Shown in pieces: positions 11,472 to 23,453 of a stretch of DNA of 64,000 nucleotides. This DNA is from Phanerodontia chrysosporium (Eukaryota > Basidiomycota > Agaricomycetes > Polyporales > Phanerochaetaceae), in the NCBI GenBank assembly GCA_001910725.1, contig MJGA01000004.1, positions 1,984,001 through 2,048,000 on the forward strand. Reading direction: 5' to 3'. Positions within the stretch are counted from its first letter, which is position 1. Every line of letters begins with the position of its first letter. The position numbers were made by a program, and so were the translations under genes. Below the pieces are notes generated by a model. It searched no databases, was not told the DNA's origin, and was given only the letters and a program-made list of their open reading frames with translations.

Positions 11472-12157
11472 CCCAGCGGGTCGCGGTCAAGGACACAAGG
11501 GGTAGACGCCCACAGCCGTTGCCGCGATGCCATCAAATCGCCTCGCGAGCCTCGAGGTCGCCGCGGATGTTTTCGTGATTACTTGACTTCCAACTCAAAT
11601 GTCGTTTCTGACCAACTGAGCCTTTTCCTTGTACTCACCGGAGAAGAGTTGTATGAGGACAACGGCCTGCCACGAAGCATGTAACACGGTCAAGGCTGTG
11701 GACGCTACCAAACGGTCAAGAGTGGAACAGTGCTCAAATCCTACGCTTAACTCTTTCTAGACCCGGATCCGCCAGCTTGTTGACTTTCATGTTCAAACGC
11801 GGTATGGCAGCGGAGTGTGCCGCTACTGTTCTCGGTAAATCCATTTAGTCTCCTTCCTATACTGTCCGACTGACATACTAACAACGACCTCGTCAGAGTT
11901 GTGTACCGTGTCCAAGTCATGAGACTGTCCCACTCGGGACTTGGTCCTTGTGATCTTTTCTTTACTTGCGGCAGAACATTCTGTACAAGCACACTGCCCT
12001 TAGGTAGTGTTCATGACCACAGTCATGGCTTCGATGAAGGTCATGAGCCGGCGATATCACGGTCGTTCATCGGAGGCGGGAGCGTGCTATTGGAGCACGA
12101 CTAGCATGGTATAAGAGCGCGACGGGCACTGGCGTGAGCGACATTGGCACTACCCAG
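11472..12157. other. Divergent intergenic region between AP-2 mu and the esterase
   Basis: No coding signature. Holds the promoters of both outward-facing genes. The end nearest the esterase has TATA- and CCAAT-like sequences, listed separately. Confidence 0.5.
12089..12116 (+). promoter_or_regulatory. Candidate CCAAT box (inverted) and TATA box before the esterase
   Basis: ATTGG (inverted CCAAT) at 12089-12093 is followed by TATAAGA at 12110-12116, which ends about 41 bases before the esterase ATG at 12158. This spacing suits a regulated fungal core promoter with a short leader. It is based on sequence match only. Confidence 0.4.
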
Positions 12158-13597
12158 ATGATCTTCGTGCTGTGGAGCGCGCTCTGTCTATTGTTGACCG
12201 CCGTGGCGGTTCACGGGAAGCTAACCTGGAACACTACTGAGTTCCTATTCACATTCGGTGATTCGTATACCACCGATGGCTTCAACATATCTGCCGGTGT
12301 CAACTCTTCTGTCCCAGGATTCGTAAGTGTTTCCTGCTTGCGCCGATTACCGCCGTGACGTGAGATCCTCCATTCACCTCACATTCCTAGACCTCATCAA
12401 ACGGGCCAAACTGGGTCCAGTTTCTTGGTGAGAGGCGAACGCACTTTCTGAGACCAATATTGACAAAAGATTAGGTGGTACATACAATGTGACAAACATG
12501 CAGGTCCGTTACATATGACGGTGCGCCACATCGAGCTCACGCACTTCTTTCGGCATTAGGTGTTTAATCTTGCCTCGGGCGGAGCGACGATTGATGCCGC
12601 ACTCGTAGCCCCATATCTGCCGACGGTCTTGTAAGGCCTTCTCTTCTCAAGGGACCGCTCGCTGTTGCTCAGGTCCTCTAGATCCATCGTAGATCAAGTC
12701 TCGCAGTTCGAGACTTACCTGGCGAACAAGCCGGAGGGCGCGCAATGGCGTAGCAACAACAGCCTGTTTGCGTTCTGGATTGGCATCAATGACGTCGTAC
12801 GTACCCTATCGACCTCCCGTGGTTTGGCTTGTCTCACACCGCCTCTCAGGGAAACTCGTACGGATGGGTATGGACACTTTCATCTCCGTTCTCCGTGCAC
12901 ATCACGTCTAACTTGCCGCCCCAATCTCAGACCAATGTGACTTCGCAAAGCGGGTTCCATCATGTCCTAATGAATCGCTTGTTCTCACAGGTCGGATAGC
13001 CGACACCGCTGTATCCCCTATGGGGTACTGACGCTCTCTGATAGGTCGAAAAGCTCTATGACAGCGGCGCCCGCTCGTTCTTGTTCCTCACCGTGCCGCC
13101 AACCAACCGCGCACCTCTCGTAATTGAGCAGGGTCCCACCGCTGTGCAGAAGATATCCGCTGCGCTGAACGACTACAATGCGCAACTAGCTGCCAATGTA
13201 CAGGCCTTCAAGAACAAGCATCGTGACCTCGATCAAGTAACCGTCTTCGACACGCGTCCGGTGTTCAATTTGCTGCTGGATAACGCAGACACGCTTGGCT
13301 TCGTGAACGCAACTGGGTTCTGCGACGCCTATCAAAATGGGACGCCGGACATGACCACGCAGATAGCGCCGTGCGCCCCGGTCTCAAGTTACTTGTAAGA
13401 CTGTTCTAATACGTCATCGAAGCACTTCATGGACTCACGGTGTACCGCTTATCAGCTGGTTGAACAGTCTACACCCGCTATTTACCGTGCACAAGTGAGT
13501 ACTGTACCATGAAGACCCGTCGCCGCTACCTAGACATTAAATTCCTTCTCACAACAGCATTCTTGCCCATGCAATCGCGACAAAACTCAGTCTCTGA
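12158..13597 (+). CDS. Secreted GDSL/SGNH esterase, CE16-like acetylesterase
   Basis: Ten exons: 12158-12322, 12391-12427, 12475-12503, 12560-12630, 12682-12796, 12850-12867, 12931-12990, 13045-13394, 13456-13494, 13558-13597; 307 residues. A signal peptide (MIFVLWSALCLLLTAVAVHG) suggests secretion, and several N-x-S/T sites suggest glycosylation. SGNH blocks are FTFGDSYTTDGFN (nucleophile Ser), NLASGGATID (Gly), GINDV (Asn) and, near the C-terminus, YFWLNSLHP (His). CE16 enzymes remove acetyl groups from xylo-oligosaccharides during plant cell-wall breakdown. In the last block the Asp usual three residues before His (DxxH) is Asn (AAC), which could weaken or abolish activity. Two internal exons are very short (18 and 29 nt). 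Phases agree throughout. Confidence 0.9.
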
Positions 13598-16500
13598 AGT
13601 GTTGTAGCATTCCCGATAGGGTTACCATGAAGGGACTTGGAATAGAAATGTCTCAGCTAGAGCAACGTTGTCGACCCGGATGGTGAGAGAGCGTATTTAA
13701 TGCGTGCCGAAGAAAGCACCACAGAAAACCGTTATGGCTCTCGCTTTGCGGTGTTTAATGAATGCCAGGGTCCCGTGCGTCAGTTCACGGGGGTCACCGG
13801 GGCTAAGGGCGAATTCGCCGTCTGTCGATCTGCCTGCCTCGAGGTCTTGATGCCGATGAGGCGTGGCGTTAGTGGGCCGTAAGGCGTCTGGTGGCACGGG
13901 GCATGCTGCCTCAACACATGGAAAGAAACGCTGCAACCGGCTTCTGCAGGCGAGCCATTAAAAGCGCAGCGTACCGGTCGCCCGCCGCAGGAAATGGACG
14001 TGCGCGAGTATGACGAGATGATTGCGGGAGGTGTGCCACGCCTGCGCTTAGCCACTGACTCGCACTTGCTTTCCCTGTCCCATTTAGCCTCTTCAAGTGC
14101 ATTTACGGCAGACAGGACGGCGGCACTCACCCACGGTGCCCAACATGCCCTGTGTCGAAGCCATATCGAGATGCAGAGCCTCCGTCGCGTTATGTAACGA
14201 GACGCGCTGCAGGATGGACGGCGTGTGGCTTTTGTCCATGTCTCACGGGATCTTGCGGCTCTGTCGGCGCGATTGCCTCGCGATTAGGTCCACGCAGGGG
14301 GAGCCGAGAAGTTTTAGCAGGCATGTGCCGCCTTGCTTCTGCTCCGTCCGGACGCGGACGCACCGTAGCATGCAGGCCGAAGAAGCCGTCCGAAGACCCG
14401 AGAACTGAAGCCACTATCGTACTTCGTCCAGCATCTTGGTGATCACCCATACGGCCTGCAGGGCCGTGTCGACCACCGCTCTGGGACAGAAGATAAACTT
14501 AAGCTCCTCGACAATGCTGTATTTTGTGAAAAGGTTCTGTCCCGATTTCCATCGCCGGGCAGGCTAGAGAACTGCACTGAAACGGCTAGACGACATCGCA
14601 TCCGTTGTTCCGCAAACCTTCGTACCAGCCGCTGCCGAGCTGCGAGTGATACAGTTGCGGCTTGACGAATGAGCATTGAGAGGCGGGATGGCCTCTTGAC
14701 GGTTCCTGATGGGACGCGCCACTGCATCCGAGTAGCGTTTCCGGGTGTGATATATCGATGAGCTGCGCAGGACAACAGGCACTTCCGCAAGACACCAGTC
14801 CGAACGCTGACAGAAGGGTGAGTGCACACTGTGGTGTGGCGCTATTGTTGCCTAGCGTTAGCATCGAGCACCGCCTCGATCTGGAATCAGCCGTAACGGC
14901 GCGGCTGAGGTCTGGCGTATTGCGCCATGCCCTAGCAGACAACAACTTTAGCACATATGCACGGAGCAAGAACCAACGGTTTACGGCACCGCTAGGGTGT
15001 ACGCGGTCCTTCTCTCTCCAACGAGCGTTCATCCCAGACATCTCCGGAACCTGCTGACCAAGTATAGGCTTCAAAACGGCCAAGAGTAGCCAAGGGGAGC
15101 GGCTAACCAGAAAATGGATCCACGGCTTCACCAGGCACTTGGGCAAGTAATGTGACGATGGATGCTATCACCTTGCCGTCCTTGCGCGTCCTGGCGTGAT
15201 AGTACGCGGCATGTCCGCGGGCCGAGCCAGCGACTTATGGCATCCCTCCACGAACCTAGAGAACTCAGTAGCCGCATCTCCGTCGCCCCGCGAGCATCAC
15301 GGTATTCGCCGCCATGCATCACATGGGACTGGAGACGTGTAAAGCTGCTTTGAGCCCTTTGCAACTGCGGCGCGTCAGAGGGGACAGGATCTCCAGGGCG
15401 ACTGATGACTCACTAGGAATTCATATGGCGGGCGCAATCGCGAAGAAGGATCGTACTGAGGGGCGTGAGTGTGCAACGACGCAACGTGCCCATTTGAGTG
15501 CTGCGTGCGAGACTGTATTGCAGGGTCTGTACACCCATACAGTTGTCAGCGTGCTCCCCGCGAGCAAGCGGACGGCGTAGCGTATGGCCGAAGCAACATC
15601 CGGCACGGATGCCGCGTGCTGGACGCAACCAGCCTGGAGATATAGTGGTCGAGCATCAATGGAGATACGGTTGAGCTCCATCCGTCCATCGACACCAGCT
15701 TCTGCGAACTGCCCGACTTCATGATCGTCACAGAGAAGCAAAGGGACACATGACCTAATTCTGCAAGTACCATTGAATGCGTTCCCGACGCAGGAGCGAG
15801 CGTACTCACCAAGGCGTGTACCTAGTGGAGCTTGGCGTGCGTGTTGTCCATTTTATCGTAAGCAAGCCGGCTGGTGAATTTCGCTAAACTGCGGCCCTGG
15901 ATGCGAGCGTAGTGGTCGAGGTAGATGAGACAAAATCTCGAGCGATGTCGTGTTGGACACATGTCGGCCTGTCCTTTTGACGTTCACAGCCGGAAAGGCC
16001 GATGGCTTCTCCATCAGGGAAAAGTTGCGGTACAGACCCTAGCTGCAGAAACGGACGTTCCATATGACCAGAAATCGGCCAAGGCCTGTCGGTGCTTGTC
16101 GAGGGGGACTACCTCTGCCGCAATGTTGGAGAGCGACTTGGAAACGGCGATGCGTGACCCAGCAGAAAAATTGCGCAGGGGCGGTTGGAGACGTCACCGG
16201 AGTCTATATTGCACGCAAGCCTCTTCGCGCCAATGGGAAAGGGCCCGCATGGAAGCTGGGCACCGAGCATGGAGCATGTCAGTGAGCGGTGCACGACGGC
16301 AGGGAACCGAGCCGGATTACCTGCTCTATCAGGCACGACGAGAGAGCCACTATCAGATAGCCGGGTTGGTGCACAGTTGCCCAGCGATCCTGCGCATTTG
16401 TCGAATCGGTCAGGAGGCGTCTGGGTGGCCCCCGGAGGCGCAGCGGTTGGCCGCGGTGCGTCGAGGCGTGGCTACGACAGCGACGGCGACAGCAGGCCTG

Positions 16501-17340
16501 CGAAGGGCAGCCTGCGAGCCGGTGTCGCTGCTGTACCTAGCCCACGTCAGTAATTCAAACGCGCAAAGCCAATTGAGGCGGAGCGCTGCGAAGAAAAGGA
16601 TGTACACGGAGATATGCACCGATAAGAGCTGCAAGCTATACGGAATGAAGGCGTTCAGGAGAGCGGAGATCTGGCAGAGACGGAGATTGGCCGGTGAGTC
16701 TCAAGCTCGGCCCCAACGCCATGGCCATGCTCTCCTGGACGGTTCACGCGGCGTCTCCCGGACCCTCTGCTGCGCCATGCTCGCAGTCTCGCAGGCCGCA
16801 GACGCAGACGCAGACGACATATTCTGAAACACTGCCAGGTTAAGCGTCCGCAGGCAGCTCCGCGACAAAAAGGGAGCCCTCCGGAGACTGAGGGCTCAGC
16901 GGTGGGGAAATTGCACAGGGTCTGCATATGGACGGGGCAGTGTCGTCCGGCTGTTTTGGCTCGGTGCACTGCCCAGTGCTCCTGCAATTCCCAGGGCATC
17001 ACGGCCCATCTCCTAGCTGGATGGCATTCCGGATCATTGGCGCGCAGGTACCCAAGTCACACATCACGTAGTTTACGGTACATTTCGTGGTTTCAGTAGT
17101 GAGTTCGATATTCATCTTATCACCTGCTTCTACATGCGAAACATAAACACCCTCGCCTTTTAGATCCTCGCAACCCTTACTCGGTCTGCCATGTCCACGA
17201 GACTACTCCGCCCTGAGGCCCCAGAGATCCATATATCTCATCCTTGCCCTCTCCCTTGTTGATTTTTTTCCTCCGCACCTTGCATGGTCGCGACCCAACC
17301 CCTCCTCTCGCCAGCCTGATCGCACCCTCGCCTGTGTCAG
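13598..17340. other. Gene-poor island of 3.7 kb
   Basis: No frame shows a recognisable domain or joins through plausible introns into one. The longest uninterrupted frame (15925-16827, plus strand, 300 codons) has no identifiable motif and an unstructured mix of Arg, Ser and Cys. I find no terminal inverted repeats, poly-A tail or transposase/reverse-transcriptase motif by eye. It could be decayed repeat DNA or a long regulatory spacer. Confidence 0.45.
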
Positions 17341-18949
17341 ATGGACCCTGAGAGGCACTCGCCGACGCCCCCTGCCGGAGCAAATCCACCGGCTTACGCG
17401 AGCCACCCGTCCGAAGGGGACAGGCGCAGCGCACTCCCGGGCGCAGCGACAGGCCCCCAACCTCCCCCATCGTTGCCGTCGATTCACCAGCTGCCTCTCA
17501 ACCTGCCCTCCACGAGCGCTGGCGTGCATCGGCTGCAAATGCCCCCTCCGCACGGGTATGCTCCCGGCTACGAGACGAGTGCTGGATACACCAACGGTAA
17601 ATATTTTTGCGCGATTTTGCTTCTCTAAATCGCGTCACTAAATGTCCCCCTGTGTCGCAGTCGCACCCGTGAGACATGCAGACGACTCTGACCACGAAGG
17701 TGGTGACGGGGGCCCTCCAAAGAAGAAGCGTCGTCGCCAGGCACTCAGTTGCACAGGTAACGGGCTTTGTTCATACGCATGGGCGACGGCTAACAGCCGT
17801 GATTCTTGGCCCGCAGAATGCAAGAGGCGAAAGATTAAATGCGACAGGTCCGGTGATTGTCCTATATCCGTCGTGCTGATTCTCACATGAACCTCGTCCC
17901 GAACTGCCCATACATTCAGAGCTCAACCGTGCGGACCGTGTACGCGGCGCGGGGAGCAAAATAAATGCCAGTGGCACATTATCGAGCCCATGTGAGTTTC
18001 TTTGTCAGACTTGTAACTCTCTATTGATCGTCGACTTACCTTTTCGTCTTTGGGAGTAGGGAAAAGTACGTGACGCGCGCGGAGTATGATGACCTTAAGG
18101 CCAGATTTGACAATCTGGAGGCGAGCGTTGCACGGATCTTGCCCTCTTTCTCCGCTGCTCCCCTGCGCCCGAGCACAGTATCACCCACTATGCCAATTGC
18201 TTCAACCTCTGCCCCGGAGTCCTCGCAGGCAGCCGGCATGCCTCCCTATCGCATCCAAGGACCCGCCACCTCTCCCGGGTATCGGATAACATCCCCCAGT
18301 CGTCTGTACGAGGAGATCTTCCCTTCCCAGCATCCTCAAGCATGGGCCCACGAAGCCCGCCTGTCCCGTACCGCATTGCACCCCCGCCCTTCCCCAAGCC
18401 CGCGCCCCGCGCACAATGCCCTCTCCACCGAGTGCGCCTCGCGTTCCATCGCCCGGCCCGCCACTCAGCTCGAGCTCACGGCTGCCAGACACCCGCCTTC
18501 CGACCTCGCGCCGCGCCTCGCTGTCGCTGGCTGCGATCACGCTGCCGCACACGCCCGGCGAGGGAGCATCGTACGCCGCTGCACAGCCAAAAAATCACCG
18601 AGCGCAGACGCAACCGCTGCTGGGCCAGCGTCTGCGCCAGGCGTCGGCACTCCCAGGCCCAGCCGCAGAACACCGCCGCCGAGCGCGGCGCAGCAGCAGC
18701 AGCCGCTGTTGTACCGCCTTCCGCCCGGCCACGGCGACGAAATGGAGGTTGTGCCGACGGGGCCCGCGGCCCCCGCTTCGCCTCCACGTCCAGGATCATC
18801 TGCCCACGGGGACGCGCCGAAGCGGGGTCATCGCGCTCCCCATTCCCTTCTCGGCCACCCCATCCTCGTTTCGCTGGGTCGTCGTACCGCGACACTCGTC
18901 ACGAGCAGCCATAACGACGTCAGCGTGCAGGATTGGGTATGAAGTCTAG
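17341..18949 (+). CDS. Zn(2)Cys(6) transcription factor
   Basis: Exons 17341-17596, 17661-17756, 17817-17847, 17920-17991, 18060-18278, 18331-18949; 430 residues as modelled. A Pro/Ser-rich N-terminus is followed by a basic nuclear signal (PPKKKRRR, residues 104-111) and a complete binuclear zinc cluster assembled from three exons. The cysteines, about residues 116, 119, 126, 132, 135 and 144, give CX2CX6CX5CX2CX8C, and CKRRKIKCDR is the DNA-contacting loop. KYVTRAEYDDLKARFDNLEA next to it is probably the dimerising coiled coil. The rest is low-complexity Pro/Ser/Ala. The 52-nt intron at 18279-18330 was chosen because it opens a frame with SLSLAAIT and PKNHRAQTQPLLGQRLR. The final 100 residues are the least certain. 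Target genes cannot be inferred. Confidence 0.85.
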
Positions 18950-19501
18950 GTTACTGTGGAACATAAAGAGGAATTTAGCATATCAATGGCTAGTTCATCA
19001 CTCGTATTTATTCACGTAGCCCCGCTCACTGTCTCAAAAAGGACTGCATCGTGTCGACTTGGGATGTTCATAGGACTTCATCGTTGCATTCTCATACCAC
19101 ACTACAGTACTCATACACACCAAGTAGGGCTTCAAACACGTCATGCGTACACATCGAACTAGAGTAAAGTGTGCCGACCGAAGCCAGGTAGGCATAGCTG
19201 GACACCGCTCGTCCCCATTTCTGACCGAAAGCAGGGGTGCGCGGGCTATGCGAGTGGCAGCGAACGGTTCAGGAAGGAGGGCCGCAGGCAGTATGTCGCG
19301 AGTGGTCGTGATAGCGATGTGGGATCACCGGCCGTGCGGGCGTGCGTGCGCAGCACAGCGCGGCGGCTGGCTGCAGGCAAACAGCCCACCGACCGGACCT
19401 TCTGGCAAGCCCGAAGCCGACCAATGCGGTTAGGCTTCACAGGGCGCGTCCTGGACCCGATCTCATCGAGCAAAGGGTAGGCCGCCCAGCGCAGCATGCC
19501 G
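18950..19501. other. Convergent intergenic spacer, no gene seen
   Basis: About 550 bases between the 3' ends of the Zn2Cys6 factor and UPF1. No coding signature seen. It probably holds both 3' untranslated regions. Confidence 0.5.
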
Positions 19502-22500
19502 CTAGAAGACGGTAACGCCAGACTGCGTGCCGGTGTACTGAGACTTCATGTCGTCCATATCGGTGCCGTCATCCTGGCTCTTGTAATCGTATTGCGACAG
19601 GCTTCCCATATCCGAGGTGCCAGCCATGGAAGAGAAGGACGTGCGGCGGCGAAGACGATCAGATTGCGAGTAAGCCACCGATGAGGCGCGGTCAGTGCCG
19701 ACGGTGCTGCCGATGACGCTGGCAGAGTCGTTTCCATTCATTCCAGCGTCCTGCGAGATGATCGAGCTGGCGTAGCTCCCGTAGGTGCTTCGCTTCCCTC
19801 CGTTAGGCCGTTGCATGCCAGGGCCGAAAGGCGCCCCTGCAGCGAACATCGGCAGCCCCGAGGAGTACGTGGCCTGTGACCGGAGAGACTGGACATCTGA
19901 CGGTATGTATCCAAGCGCATCATGGGTGCGATAGAAGCTGGCGTCGAAGCGACTCGGAGTGCCTGACCGCCGGGCTGGCAGGTGGTCAGAATATGTGCAC
20001 AGCTGCACAGAAGTAGTATGATACACACCATCGCCCATCATCCCGTTATTCAGGTAATCCCTCGCGCTTGTCTCATGGCGCCGGAATTGGTCCATAGCCT
20101 TAGAAAGCGTGCGCCTAGGCTTGCTGAATTGAATCATACTCGGCTGCAGGTTGTTGAGTGGGCCTTCGACGAGACAGTTCTTCTCCTTATAGTGCGTGAG
20201 GAGATAGTGCCACAGAGGATGCTATAAAACATGAGGCTGAGTACGTGTGCGCAAGCTCATAGGCTGAAGCTTACCTTGCTCAGGACCTTCGGATTTCCAA
20301 GAATGACAACACCGTACTTCGCCCGCGTGAGGGCGACGTTTAGACGCCTCGGGTCATTGAGGAAACCAATTCCCTGATGCTCATTACTGCGAACGCAGCT
20401 GAGAATGATGTAGTCTTTCTCGCGGCCCTGGAAAGCGTCTACACTGGCGACTTCGATTTCCTTGTAGAGCTCCTTCTTGAGTGTACCGTTAAATTGCATG
20501 TAATTGACGATGTATGAACGTTGGCCTTCGTATGGCGTGACGACGCCGATTTGACTCGGCACGACACCCGACTTGAAGAACTTGGTCACAATCTTCTCAA
20601 CGTTAGACGCCTCCGTCCTGTGCACACAATCGTCAACACCATCAACTAGTCTGAAGGAAGTTTCCGTACCTGTTAAGGAACGAAGTTCCGCTAGACGAAA
20701 TCTCCTCCTGACCCAGATTCTGGTAGAAGAACATGGGCGTGTCAGGTACCGGCCAGGGGAAGTCTACATTCTTGCGAAGGCGCTCCGGTGCCGTAACTCC
20801 ATTTTGAAGCGTCCCCTCATAGAACATGTTCGAAGGGAACTCGGAAAGGCAAGGGTGCATACGGTATTGCACTTGAAGACGGATAGGTCGATTGCCGAGC
20901 ACGACGAGCCTCTCGAAGAGAGACTGAGTCAAACCGGCACGGGCGGCCTTCTTGTTCATGATGACAGGCCCAAGTTGCTATTTCAAGAAACATAGGTCAG
21001 AATGAGAGGGCCCGATACAAACGGGAAATAAACACATACCTGATGATCGCCTACTAGGACAACCTGCTTGCATCCCAGGACAAGAGGAATCATACATTCT
21101 GTGGAAACAATGAGCGAATGACTAGAGTAGTCAACGGACTACATACCCGGTTCCGCAGCTTGGGTGGCTTCATCGATAAGGACGGTCCGGAACTTTAGCT
21201 TGCTGAGGCGAGGGTCGCCTGCGCCAACACAAGTGCAGCATATAACATCCGCAGCACTGAGAATCTCCTTTTCGCACTGCCGAATAAGAGCCTTGTACTT
21301 CCGCTCGTCGTTCGAGCTGAGTTCGCCTTGCTCATTTTTCAGCTGAATGAGCTTCTGAAGCTCGACGTGGGTTGTATTGTTCGCCACTTGCTGGTGCAGA
21401 GTCAAGAAGGCGACGGAAGAATCAAGAGCTTCGCGAGACTTCGCGGTCAGGCGAACGACCTTAAGTCCGGTGGCGTGAATCTTCTCAGTGAGCTGGTCGA
21501 CGGCCACGTTCGACGGCGCGCACACGAGGACTTGACCAGGGTTCATCTTCGCGAGGTGATAGACGATCGAGGCGGAAGTAACGGTCTTGCCTGTTCCGGG
21601 TGGGCCCTGAATAAGGCTGAGAGGCTTCTGGAGAACGCTCTTCACTGCATACATCTGGGAGTGGTTTAGCTCCGGCAAACCGGGAGCGGAGAATCGCTTC
21701 GGCATCTGTGTCCTCAGGGTCTGCGGCTCTAACTCGTGGCCGAGCAGCTTATGGTACTGATGGAAGGTAAGTCTGAGTAAAGTACGCGACAAAATATTAG
21801 CACGTACAATGTAGCCGCTGACACTCTTTTCATCGACAGCAAAGGTCTTCATGGCGAGTTGCATCCTGTCGAAGCTTGTTGACTTCCAGACGAAGTCTAC
21901 AGTGTAGTTGTGGGTAATGTCCACGGGGACACCCTCCGATCTTCTCAACTCCAACCCAATCTCATCGGAAACGTCTGTAGAAGGTAGACAAAGTCAGCAA
22001 ATCGTTTCCAATAGCATGTCAGAGCGAGAAAGCATACTGTTCGGGATCTTGATCACATGACCATCACCTTCCCATGGCTTGTGCAATGTTCCGGTGTACT
22101 TCAGCCTCAGTTCGTCGCCCACCGCGAGTCGAACTTCGCCACTTTCGAGTTTAGGGAGGCAGAACCAGGCAACGCGCTTCTGATTGAGACCAAGATCCCA
22201 GCGGACAGAAATGTCTGTTTGCGTTTGTGATTCCTTCAGACGCTTGTCGTAATCTGCCTCTATCTTGACGAGAGGGCCGAATATGTTCTGATACTGGTAG
22301 GCATCCTCATAGCGGAGTAAGATGGGTTGCGGCTCGTCATCGACTCCAGGTTTATCAAGGTCCTCGAGAGTGGCGTTGGCGTTCTCGCGCCACAAGTCTT
22401 CAAGACGGTTGATTTGTTGGAAAGAAATCTGACGCGAACGAAGCTGTTCAGTCTCGCTGGGAGGCTTGACGAGCCAAGATAAGAAGGATCGATCGTCGAT

Positions 22501-23225
22501 GAGCGGAGCCCAGAGCGATACGTTCCAGGAGATGTCCTTCGAGACCGCAGCACAAGGTTGGCTTGAAATCGGAACAATAGTCAGCATACAAGGAACATAT
22601 ATGCGCCTTGGTCGCTACTTACCGACACAATAACACAACGACGGTGTCGCTCTTTGCAGGAATGAAGCCGAGCATGAACACGTTCTTGCTTCCACAGTTG
22701 TAGCATTCTGGTATAGTCTCGCCAAGAGGGGACTCAGCATGCAGGATGACTTCCTTATGCTTCGCCCGGACGAGGTGGTTCACAATGTGCGAAGCGGATG
22801 TATTGCCCCTTGAATTGCAGAACCACTTCTGGCAAATGAGGCATTTGACAACAGAGGCGGGGGAGTGAATACCGCAATAGCTTTGACAGCGTTAGAGATG
22901 CGTCTGTACACTGGAATCGTTGGGGTGCATACCTGCATGCATGGGGTGGCAAGTCCACCTGTCCCTCGTCTTTCAGATCGTCCAAAACGGCGTCAAAATC
23001 CTCGTCAATGGTCTGCGCAACCGTGTTCGGTGACTGAGAGTGGTGATTATGTCCGTTCGGGGACGCGACGATGGAGCGGTCGTCAGTTATCGAGAGGCTG
23101 TCCAAATCGAGCGGGACATTGCTTTGGCTCGTGTTGACAGTGTAGACGGAAGAGGTGTCGTCGACGATTCCAATACCGCCGTAGGAAGATGCGGAATCAT
23201 ACTGATAATTTTCAAAAGAATCCAT
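19502..23225 (-). CDS. UPF1: Upf1 RNA helicase, nonsense-mediated mRNA decay
   Basis: Nine exons: 22933-23225, 22623-22880, 22038-22561, 21808-21974, 21147-21756, 21040-21098, 20670-20977, 20275-20617, 19502-20221; 1,093 residues. The Cys/His-rich domain (about residues 93-180; [34 protein letters not shown]) binds Upf2. The SF1 helicase core has [17 protein letters not shown] (Walker A), [13 protein letters not shown] (motif II), [14 protein letters not shown] (motif III), [18 protein letters not shown] (motif V) and [15 protein letters not shown] (motif VI). The Ser/Gln-rich tail of about 200 residues contains the kind of SQ sites that are phosphorylated in other species. Upf1 is the ATPase that triggers decay of messages with premature stops. 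Intron 1 ends in AAG. The gene is head-to-head with TRF4. Confidence 0.97.
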
Positions 23226-23453
23226 GGTTGTAGTAGCGAAGGAAGAGGTTGGAGGCAAGAGTATGATGACTGAGACTCTTCTCGTTCGCGGCACCGACCA
23301 CGCGCCACGTGGAAGCCACGTGCAGAATGCGCTGCAGAATCTTTCCCTTCGCTTTCCCCGCAACGCTCGGTCTCTCCTAGGCCTCTCCAGCTCTTCTTCA
23401 CGCTTCGTAACCTCCTGATTGTCTGCTGCCCCCACGCGTTGAACGGCCTCGGC
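23226..23453. promoter_or_regulatory. Shared divergent promoter of UPF1 and TRF4
   Basis: Only 228 bases separate the two outward-facing start codons, so both promoters and both 5' leaders must lie here. I see no TATA box. Whether the two genes are co-regulated is inference. Confidence 0.6.

Noticed and set aside
15925..16827. 300-codon open frame on the plus strand in the gene-poor island
   Set aside because: No domain, no plausible splice partners, and amino-acid mix typical of random GC-rich frames; overlapping frames are nearly as long.
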